Notes under the pieces: generated by a model
What the model saw: only the letters and a program-made list of their open reading frames with translations
Told to the model about the DNA's origin: nothing
The model's database searches: none
Position numbers and translations under genes: made by a program
Assembly: GCA_002721285.1 (NCBI GenBank)
Contig: PBJU01000017.1
Coordinates: 1 to 7,086 of the forward strand
Direction: 5' to 3'
DNA from: Crocinitomicaceae bacterium
GTDB lineage: Bacteria; Bacteroidota; Bacteroidia; Flavobacteriales; Parvicellaceae
DNA: 7,086 nt
Shown: piece by piece, positions 1 to 5,874 of the stretch
Layout: each line of letters begins with the position of its first letter
Numbering within the stretch: position 1 is the stretch's first letter

Positions 1-3000
1 TGGTCCAGATGCTTCTTTTTCTCCTATTAATCCACCACCTATATGTCATACGGATAGCATACTTTTCATTGCTAATGACGATTCATTTAGTAACAACAAA
101 TATGAATGGTCAGGTGCCACGATTCTTGGAAGTGGTGATTCAACATGGATACAATTCAGTGATACTGGTAAGAAAGTAATATCATTAAGTATTAAAGAAA
201 GAGGCTGTAGAAACACCATTATTTCTGATACAATTATAGTTAATAAAGCTACAGCTAATTTCACTTTTGAACAATTAAATGGTTGTTTACCAATAGATGT
301 TGTATTCCAAGACTCATCTACAAATCCTACTGATTGGCAATGGAATTTTGGAGATGGTAATTATAGTTCATCTGAAGACCCCACTCATCAATATATTTCA
401 ATGCCAACAGACAGTGTTAATCTAATAATTACGGATTCTAACGGTTGTCTAGATTCAATTAAAGCTGTTATAATTAATGAATTAAATGCTGACTTTATTG
501 CAGATGATACAATAATATGCGCAAATACCCCTATAACCTTTTCTGGTCTAGATGATGTTGTTAATAATTGGCAATGGGATTTTGGAGATGGTAATACATC
601 TACAGATTCAGTACCTGTGCACTATTATCAAAATGCAGGGAATTACGAAGTGAAATTAATTGTTTCTGATGGACAGGGATGTAATGATACCGTTATAAAA
701 ACTAACTATATTGAAGTTCAAGAAGTTATTGCAGATTTTAGCTACTCTTCTCCAGGAACATGCCCACCAATTGTCACAACTTTTACTAACCAATCTATTG
801 GAGCAACCGATTATATTTGGGATTTTGGCGATGGTGTAAACAATGTAATTGTACCTAACCCATCTCATATTTATGAAACTTCAGGAAGCTATTTCGTTAC
901 ATTAATTGCTATAGATAATGGAGGGTGTAGAGATACATTAATAAATCCTGACTCACTATATATCCCTGGGCCTCAGCTGAATTTTTCAATTGACAATTTA
1001 ACGGGATGTGATAGTTTATCAATAAGCATTACAGATAGTTCTATAAATGCAATAGATTATTATTGGGATTTTAGAGATGGTAGTTCTTCCACCTTAATCA
1101 ACCCTTCTCACATGTATAATTCTATTGGATCGTACAATATTATATTAAGCGGAGTAGATGCTGCAAATTGCACAACATATTATACTTCTCCAGACACAAT
1201 AAACATTTACCCTTCTCCGATAATTGATTTAACTATTTTAGACTCCAACATTTGTTTTAATTCAAATTTACTTTTAAGCAATAACACTTTTGCTGATAAT
1301 CATTTTTGGACATTTAATTCTGTTACTGATTCTGTTTTATCTCCTTTTTTTATAATTGATTTTACTGGTATGGAAGCCTTAAATTATACAGCTTCAAATA
1401 TTCTTGGGAATTGTTCTAATGTATATTCAATTAATATTACAGGACATCAAATACCTGATATTTCTATTATTGATCAAGGTATTATATGTTCTAACCAAGG
1501 TTTGGTTGACTACAACTCTACTAATCAAGGTGTTTTAAATTCCATAAACTGGTATGGAAATGGAATCGTAGATTCTATCCAAGGTTTATTAAATCCAATT
1601 ATAATTGCAGATTCAACAATGATATATGCAACATTTGATAGTATATGCTCAAGTCAAGACAGCTTAAAAATAATTATAGACAACCCACCCAATGATACTA
1701 TTTTAACTCCAAATGACACATTGTGTTTTGGGCAACCGATACCAGATCCGCAAGTTTTAAATACAGGCGGGGTATGGTCAGGTATTAATGTTGACGCAAA
1801 CACAGGTTCAATTACAGATACCTTATTTCCTGGAAGCTATATTTATCAGTATAAATTAAGTAATTTAAATTGTAGTGACTCTAGCACCTACCAAATTGAA
1901 ATACTAAATCAAAGCAATGCAACTATTTTATCACCTGGTATTGTTTGTGAAAATCAAGATACTGCCTATTTATCAGCTATAGACACTGGAGGAGCATGGT
2001 CTGGCCCCTTTATTAATTCAACAAGTGGGCTTATTAACATAAATAATCTTGCATTTGGAAACTATGAATATGTATATAATATATATGGAGATTGTCCAGA
2101 CACAGATACATTTAGTTTGGAAATATTTGAATTTATATTAGCACAAATTAATGATACAGCTGATTTTTGTGAAGGAACAGATTCTATTCAATTTACAGCA
2201 TCTACAACTATCGGAGAGTGGTCTGGACTGATGAACACTCAATCCAATAATGGTTGGTTTATAACTGACTCATTAGAGGATGGAACTTATGAAGTTTATT
2301 ATACTATTAATAACGAATGTCCTAATGAAGACACTTTGAGTATTACCATTCTTCCTAGACCCGAAATAAATGTTATATTTGACCAGGAACTCCCTTGCGT
2401 TGGTTACCCAATAAATGTGATTAATAATTCAATGAACTTATCCAATGAGAATTATTCTTGGTATGTAAATAATGATACAGTTTGGACTAATTTTAACGAA
2501 CCATATTTCTCACTTGACACAGGATCTTATCAAATAAAAACATCTGCAATAAATCAATTTCTATGTACAACTGAATACGTTTTTTCAGATAGTATATATA
2601 TATACGACAATACTCCTTTAGAAAAACCTGAAATCATCAGATCGACGGTTGAAAACAATAACTCTGTTTTTACACAATGGAAAGATACTTCATTAGCAAT
2701 GAATCCTCTGTCAAGTAATTTACTATATAGATCTATTAATGGAGGAACTTTTAATTACCTAATAGACATTGATAGTAGTTCTCATAGCTATTTAGATACT
2801 GATGTTGATGTTTTCAATAATAATTATAAATATTTTGTAATTTCAAAAAACATATGTGAAATAAACTCATCTAACTCTAATGTAGGCAGTAGTATAAGGT
2901 TGATTTATGAAAAACCATCTATTTTAAAAACCAAATTAGAGTGGAATAAATATGACAATTGGACTGATGGGGTAAATAGATATGAAATACAAAAATTAAA

Positions 3001-3070
3001 CGCTTCTGGTCAGTGGGAAATAATTAACTTTACAGATAGTTCCTATAATAGAATTATACTTGACGAATGA
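1..3070 (+). CDS. Giant PKD/Ig-like repeat surface protein, 5'-partial, lacking its own C-terminal sorting domain
   Basis: The reading frame is open from the left edge (first full codon at base 2) to TGA at 3068-3070, so 1022 residues are visible and the true start lies upstream. The ATG at 401 is internal, because the PKD domain around it begins near base 251. Eleven domains of about 75-82 residues follow one another. The first (2-250) and last (about 2367-2612) are divergent PKD-like. Four between them carry the PKD core W-[DN]-F-x-D-G (W codons at 341, 575, 818, 1064), and three carry a G-x-W-S-G core. Two fibronectin-III-like domains come last (about 2619-2900 and 2905-3067), the second cut off after its middle strands. 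Such proteins are typically T9SS-secreted adhesins or gliding-motility surface proteins of Bacteroidota. Here the sorting domain is in the next frame, so this product may not be exported or anchored normally. The adhesin role is inferred from architecture; no enzymatic motif was seen. Confidence 0.9.
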   Translation, partial: GPDASFSPINPPPICHTDSILFIANDDSFSNNKYEWSGATILGSGDSTWIQFSDTGKKVISLSIKERGCRNTIISDTIIVNKATANFTFEQLNGCLPIDVVFQDSSTNPTDWQWNFGDGNYSSSEDPTHQYISMPTDSVNLIITDSNGCLDSIKAVIINELNADFIADDTIICANTPITFSGLDDVVNNWQWDFGDGNTSTDSVPVHYYQNAGNYEVKLIVSDGQGCNDTVIKTNYIEVQEVIADFSYSSPGTCPPIVTTFTNQSIGATDYIWDFGDGVNNVIVPNPSHIYETSGSYFVTLIAIDNGGCRDTLINPDSLYIPGPQLNFSIDNLTGCDSLSISITDSSINAIDYYWDFRDGSSSTLINPSHMYNSIGSYNIILSGVDAANCTTYYTSPDTINIYPSPIIDLTILDSNICFNSNLLLSNNTFADNHFWTFNSVTDSVLSPFFIIDFTGMEALNYTASNILGNCSNVYSINITGHQIPDISIIDQGIICSNQGLVDYNSTNQGVLNSINWYGNGIVDSIQGLLNPIIIADSTMIYATFDSICSSQDSLKIIIDNPPNDTILTPNDTLCFGQPIPDPQVLNTGGVWSGINVDANTGSITDTLFPGSYIYQYKLSNLNCSDSSTYQIEILNQSNATILSPGIVCENQDTAYLSAIDTGGAWSGPFINSTSGLININNLAFGNYEYVYNIYGDCPDTDTFSLEIFEFILAQINDTADFCEGTDSIQFTASTTIGEWSGLMNTQSNNGWFITDSLEDGTYEVYYTINNECPNEDTLSITILPRPEINVIFDQELPCVGYPINVINNSMNLSNENYSWYVNNDTVWTNFNEPYFSLDTGSYQIKTSAINQFLCTTEYVFSDSIYIYDNTPLEKPEIIRSTVENNNSVFTQWKDTSLAMNPLSSNLLYRSINGGTFNYLIDIDSSSHSYLDTDVDVFNNNYKYFVISKNICEINSSNSNVGSSIRLIYEKPSILKTKLEWNKYDNWTDGVNRYEIQKLNASGQWEIINFTDSSYNRIILDE
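251..1216 (+). repeat. Array of four canonical PKD domains (protein-level repeats)
   Basis: Four successive domains share an opening A-[DN]-F or N-F strand, a central W-[DN]-F-x-D-G motif, an [HY]-x-Y-x3-G-x-Y or related segment and a closing N-G-C or A-N-C turn. Motif tryptophan codons lie at 341, 575, 818 and 1064, giving spacings of 78, 81 and 82 codons. The fourth copy reads WDFRDG, with Arg replacing the usual Gly. The DNA copies are well diverged, so this is an old domain duplication rather than a recent tandem DNA repeat. PKD domains are beta-sandwich modules common in large extracellular proteins. Confidence 0.85.
1691..2366 (+). repeat. Three tandem Ig-like repeats with G-x-W-S-G core, 74-codon period
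   Basis: Three domains share a Cys near the start (LCFGQ, VCENQ, FCEGT), a GGVWSG, GGAWSG or IGEWSG core, a G-S/N/T-Y-x-Y/V-x-Y strand and a closing N/D/E-C-x-x-x-D/S segment. The core Trp codons begin at 1775, 1997 and 2219, an exact 222-base period twice. This repeat type is familiar from large Bacteroidota surface proteins and is distinct from the WDFGDG PKD copies upstream. Two more divergent Ig/PKD-like domains (about 1220-1441 and 1442-1690) sit between the two arrays. Confidence 0.75.
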
Positions 3071-3561
3071 TGTTTGAAAATTACATAGAGATAACAATTA
3101 AAAATAAAATAAAATCTAATGGGTTTCTTTTTTTATTTCTTACACTTTATTGTTCTGTAGTTTATTCTCAAATTACTGGGCCTCCAACCTATGATGAAAA
3201 ATACAACACCTACAGAGTTGTAGCTATTAAAAATATTAATGAACAAATTGTAAGTATTTCTAACACCGTATCGGTTGAAAAACCATATACTCTTTATGTT
3301 CCAAATGCATTTTCACCAGATGGTGATGGTAATAATGATTTTTTTAGAGTAGTTGCCATAGGGATAAAAGATTTCAATATTGAAATTTATAACAGATGGG
3401 GGCAAATGATTTTCAAATCCAATGATTTAAATGATCAATGGGATGGTAAATTTAAAAACAAACTTATGCCTTCTGGTTCTTATGTTTATAAAATAAAAAC
3501 ATCTGATTTCAGTACTCAAAATGAATTTTTAAAAAGTGGAACCGTAGCTCTAGTTAGATAA
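3067..3561 (+). CDS. Short secreted protein with type B T9SS C-terminal sorting domain (detached C-terminus of the upstream giant protein)
   Basis: This frame encodes 164 residues. Residues 12-35 look like a signal peptide: basic KNKIK, hydrophobic core FLFLFLTLYCSVV, cleavage region YSQ. Residues 42-76 (YDEKYNTYRVVAIK to SNTVSVEKP) match the final strands of a fibronectin-III-like domain whose first strands end the upstream gene. Residues 77-164 form a complete type B (gliding-motility type) C-terminal domain, with YVPNAF, the Asp/Asn-rich SPDGDGNND turn, NRWG (109-112), WDG (125-127) and a terminal TVALVR. This domain directs transport across the outer membrane by the T9SS. The first ATG overlaps the previous stop (ATGA), suggesting translational coupling; 3070 is an equally possible start. 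An upstream in-frame stop at 3061-3063 excludes a longer form. The product is probably the orphaned C-terminus of the giant protein. Whether it is made or functional is unknown. Confidence 0.8.
   Translation: MMFENYIEITIKNKIKSNGFLFLFLTLYCSVVYSQITGPPTYDEKYNTYRVVAIKNINEQIVSISNTVSVEKPYTLYVPNAFSPDGDGNNDFFRVVAIGIKDFNIEIYNRWGQMIFKSNDLNDQWDGKFKNKLMPSGSYVYKIKTSDFSTQNEFLKSGTVALVR
3068..3198 (+). other. Apparent 131-base insertion splitting a fibronectin-like domain and adding a signal peptide
   Basis: The upstream gene ends with codons GAC GAA at 3062-3067, and its logical protein continuation resumes after GAT GAA at 3193-3198. Removing the 131 bases between (not a multiple of 3) restores one frame reading ...NRIILDE-KYNTYRVVAIK..., a normal-looking fibronectin-like domain followed by the sorting domain. 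The inserted part contains stops in the upstream frame and encodes the signal-peptide-like segment. No inverted terminal repeats or transposase remnants are visible. The short GAYGAA repeat at both ends could be a target duplication, a microhomology or chance. Confidence 0.55.
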
Positions 3562-4581
3562 ATGATTTTAAGAATAAGCTTTATATTATCCATTGTAATA
3601 CTAATCTCAAAATTTGGGATTACACAAGATCCTGTATTTACACAATTTTATTCCAATGCTCTTCATTTAAACCCAGCTTTTGCAGGAAGGGATTTAAGCC
3701 CGAGGATTCACTCATCTTACAGAGATCAATGGCCTGCAATTAACAAGGCATATGTGACATATAATATAGAATATGATCAGTTTGCAGATGATTTACATGG
3801 GGGCGTTGGTTTTCAAATTTTACATGATAGAACAGGAAAGGGATTGCTTAACACTACACAGTTTGCTGCATGTTATTCCTATCAGTTGTTAATCAATAAC
3901 AATTGGACCATAAATTTTGGATTAAAAGCTGCGTTAGTTCAAAAGAATTTAGATTGGGAAAATGCAAAATGGGGAGATCAAATTGACCCTACCAATGGAT
4001 TTGTTAATTCTACTAATCAACCAAGAGGAGCAAACACTAATTATTTAGATTTTAGCAATGGATTTCTTTTATTTGGAAACAAACTATTTCTTGGGTTAGC
4101 ATTCAATCATTTAACAAGGCCTAACGAAACATTCTTTTATAATATTGACAACAATATTTCATTAGATAAAATACCTATTAGAACATCCGCTCATGGGGGA
4201 TATAAATTTAGATTATTACAGAATGGGTTATTTCATAAAGAGTTATTTGTAACACCTGAATTTGTATTAGATTTTCAAAAGAACTTAAAACGCTATAATT
4301 TTGGAACATATTTTGTTGATGGTATTTTTGATTTAGGAATATGGTATCGACATACTAGATATTTAGATGCTAATAACGAATCCTTCTCTCCTCAAGATGC
4401 TATTGTCTTTGTTGCAGGAGTTGAAACAAACAATATTAGAATTGGTTATTCATATGATCTTAATTTATCAAATCTTGTTGTGTCAGCAGTTGGAGCTCAC
4501 GAAATTTCTTTCACGATGGATTTACCAGATAAAAAAGAACATAACCCTAAATTTAGAGTGGTTAATTGCCCGCAATTTTAA
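3562..4581 (+). CDS. PorP/SprF-family type IX secretion outer-membrane protein
   Basis: This is a 339-residue protein, a normal length for the PorP/SprF family. A hydrophobic signal peptide (about residues 1-22, ending GITQ) is followed by the family hallmark DPVFTQFYSNALHLNPAFAG (residues 23-42). Further family features are SSYRDQWP, a Gly- and aromatic-rich alternating pattern fitting outer-membrane beta strands, and the typical Cys-containing tail FRVVNCPQF. In Flavobacterium johnsoniae, SprF is needed for secretion of SprB, a type B cargo, and genes of this family often lie directly downstream of such cargo. Here the start codon abuts the stop of the sorting-domain gene with no gap, so the product is likely the dedicated partner of that cargo. 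The name sprF is withheld because these genomes carry many paralogues. Confidence 0.93.
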   Translation: MILRISFILSIVILISKFGITQDPVFTQFYSNALHLNPAFAGRDLSPRIHSSYRDQWPAINKAYVTYNIEYDQFADDLHGGVGFQILHDRTGKGLLNTTQFAACYSYQLLINNNWTINFGLKAALVQKNLDWENAKWGDQIDPTNGFVNSTNQPRGANTNYLDFSNGFLLFGNKLFLGLAFNHLTRPNETFFYNIDNNISLDKIPIRTSAHGGYKFRLLQNGLFHKELFVTPEFVLDFQKNLKRYNFGTYFVDGIFDLGIWYRHTRYLDANNESFSPQDAIVFVAGVETNNIRIGYSYDLNLSNLVVSAVGAHEISFTMDLPDKKEHNPKFRVVNCPQF

Positions 4582-4590
4582 ACATTATAT

Positions 4591-5391
4591 ATGAAAACAA
4601 AAGTATTTATAGTACCATATGATTTTACAGAAGCGTCTGAAAAAGCACTAAGTCAGGCAATAGAAATATCTAAAGCTGATGCTGCAAAAGTCATAGTACT
4701 ACACATTGTTGCTAAAGACAGCGAAATTGAAGATGCAAAAAGCAGAATAAATTTTATTATTTCAGAATTAAATAGTTCATTGGATATTATTGGTGAAGTA
4801 ATAAAGGGTAGTATATTTAATTCGATTGGCGAAATTGCTGAAAAAAATAAAGCATCTGCAATTATTATGGGTACTCATGGTGCTAAAGGGATGCAAAAGG
4901 TATTTGGAAGTTTTGCAATGAAAGTAATTATCAGTACTGGAATTCCATTTATGGTTCTTCAAAAAGAAACCCCAATCAAGCAGTATAATAACATCTGTCT
5001 TTCAATAGACGCTTCTGCTGAAAGTATTCAAATAATAAAAATTGCTGCAGACTTAGCAAAAACCTATAATGCTAAAATATTCATTATTGCAGAAAAAGAA
5101 AAGGATAGTATTAAAGCTCGAAAAATTAAAAACAACTTAGTAATTTTGAGTAATAAAATGCAAAAGTTGGGAATAGATTATAATCTTGAATTAATTGAAA
5201 GTGATGGTGAATGGATAGACACCATAATTAATTTTGCCAACACTAAAGGAATGGACATGTTTGCCTATTCCTATGATTCCGACAGATTAATGGCATCTAA
5301 AGATAAATTTTCGCAAGCATTGTTATTTAACCCCTATTATATTCCCGCATTAATTATCAACGCTAAAAAGATATCTTCAACTTATTTCTAG
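4591..5391 (+). CDS. Universal stress protein, tandem UspA domains
   Basis: This 266-residue cytoplasmic protein has two Usp folds. Domain 1 (about 1-125) begins KVFIVPYDFTEASEKAL, with Asp11 in the usual nucleotide-contact position. It carries the ATP-binding loop GTHG (94-97) followed by GS (106-107), with an 8-residue spacer instead of the textbook 9, which I recall as common in Bacteroidota members. Domain 2 (about 130-262) starts NNICLSIDASAESIQIIKIAADLAK but has no recognisable G-x-x-G...GS loop near FAYSYDSDR, so it is probably a degenerate, non-binding half. The gene starts 9 bases after the PorP/SprF stop and ends 1 base before the peroxiredoxin. That fits co-transcription with an oxidative-defence enzyme. 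Usp proteins are generally linked to stress tolerance and energy sensing; the specific role here cannot be told. Confidence 0.92.
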   Translation: MKTKVFIVPYDFTEASEKALSQAIEISKADAAKVIVLHIVAKDSEIEDAKSRINFIISELNSSLDIIGEVIKGSIFNSIGEIAEKNKASAIIMGTHGAKGMQKVFGSFAMKVIISTGIPFMVLQKETPIKQYNNICLSIDASAESIQIIKIAADLAKTYNAKIFIIAEKEKDSIKARKIKNNLVILSNKMQKLGIDYNLELIESDGEWIDTIINFANTKGMDMFAYSYDSDRLMASKDKFSQALLFNPYYIPALIINAKKISSTYF

Positions 5392-5392
5392 T

Positions 5393-5851
5393 TTGAAATT
5401 AAAAGTGGGTAGCATATTTCCTGAATTTAATTTGAAAGATGATTCTGGTATTTCATTCTCACTTTCAAAAGATTTTACAAATAAATATATTGTATTATAT
5501 TTTTATCCAAAGGACGAAACTCCTGGATGTACAAAGCAAGCTTGTTATTTTAGAGATTTTTATGAAGAATTCAAAAATTTAAATTGTGAAATTATAGGAA
5601 TAAGTAATGATGGAAGAAGTGATCATGAAAAATTCAAAAGAAAATACCAATTACCATTTAAACTACTAACTGATGAAAAAGGTAAACTAAGGAGTAAGCT
5701 TTCCTTGCCTAAAGATTTTTTGGGCCTATCTCCCGGAAGAATAACTTTTCTTCTGAATTCTAAACATGAAATTTTATTTATATTTCGTTCTTCTTTAAAT
5801 ATGAAAAAACATATCTTGGCTACCTTAAAATTTCTTAATAGTATTATTTAA
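5393..5851 (+). CDS. bcp: Thioredoxin-dependent peroxiredoxin, BCP/PrxQ type
   Basis: This 152-residue protein has the normal length for the bacterioferritin comigratory protein/PrxQ family, which reduces hydrogen and organic peroxides using thioredoxin. The peroxidatic motif P-x-x-x-T-x-x-C is present as PKDETPGC, with Cys46 as peroxidatic residue, Thr43 and Pro39 in place, and the resolving Cys51 five residues on (CTKQAC), as in atypical 2-Cys members. The catalytic-site Arg is probably Arg116 in PGRITFLLN. A TTG start at 5393 is chosen because it gives the standard N-terminus MKLKVGSIFPEFNLKD. There is no ATG nearby, and the GTG at 5405 would remove conserved residues. It lies 1 base after the Usp stop, so the two are very likely translated from one message. 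No signal peptide is present, so it is cytoplasmic. Confidence 0.93.
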   Translation: MKLKVGSIFPEFNLKDDSGISFSLSKDFTNKYIVLYFYPKDETPGCTKQACYFRDFYEEFKNLNCEIIGISNDGRSDHEKFKRKYQLPFKLLTDEKGKLRSKLSLPKDFLGLSPGRITFLLNSKHEILFIFRSSLNMKKHILATLKFLNSII

Positions 5852-5874
5852 ATTGGTACAATAATTGATCAGCT

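Noticed and set aside
401..403. ATG as the start of the large gene
   Set aside because: The frame is open to the left edge and a complete PKD domain (about 251-478) spans this codon, so it is an internal Met.
2592..2605. Palindrome gtatatatatatac
   Set aside because: It is simple alternating AT sequence inside a coding region (encoding SIYIY), with no sign of a site function.
3061..3070. Programmed -1 frameshift joining the large gene to the sorting-domain gene
   Set aside because: The needed shift would have to occur between 3064 and 3070, where the bases GACGAATGA contain no slippery heptamer, and the fused product would contain an internal signal peptide.
3069..3076. GATGTTTG resembling the Bacteroidota -7 box TAnnTTTG
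   Set aside because: The first base does not match and no TTG-type -33 element lies at the right spacing; in AT-rich DNA this is expected by chance.
3128..3135. T7 run forming T TTT TTA, a slippery-type heptamer in the frame of the short gene
   Set aside because: A -1 slip leads to a stop about 20 codons later with no sensible product; the run fits a hydrophobic Phe/Leu signal peptide. It remains a possible site of sequencing error.
3068..3198. A MITE or small insertion sequence
   Set aside because: The ends are not inverted repeats of each other, and the segment encodes a plausible signal peptide rather than a foldable non-coding element.
4367..4594. Open frame inside the PorP/SprF gene, plus open frames at 46-264, 656-868 and 4777-4962 (antisense) and 5948-6268
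   Set aside because: All lie within strongly recognisable genes in another frame, and their translations show no domain or secretion signal.
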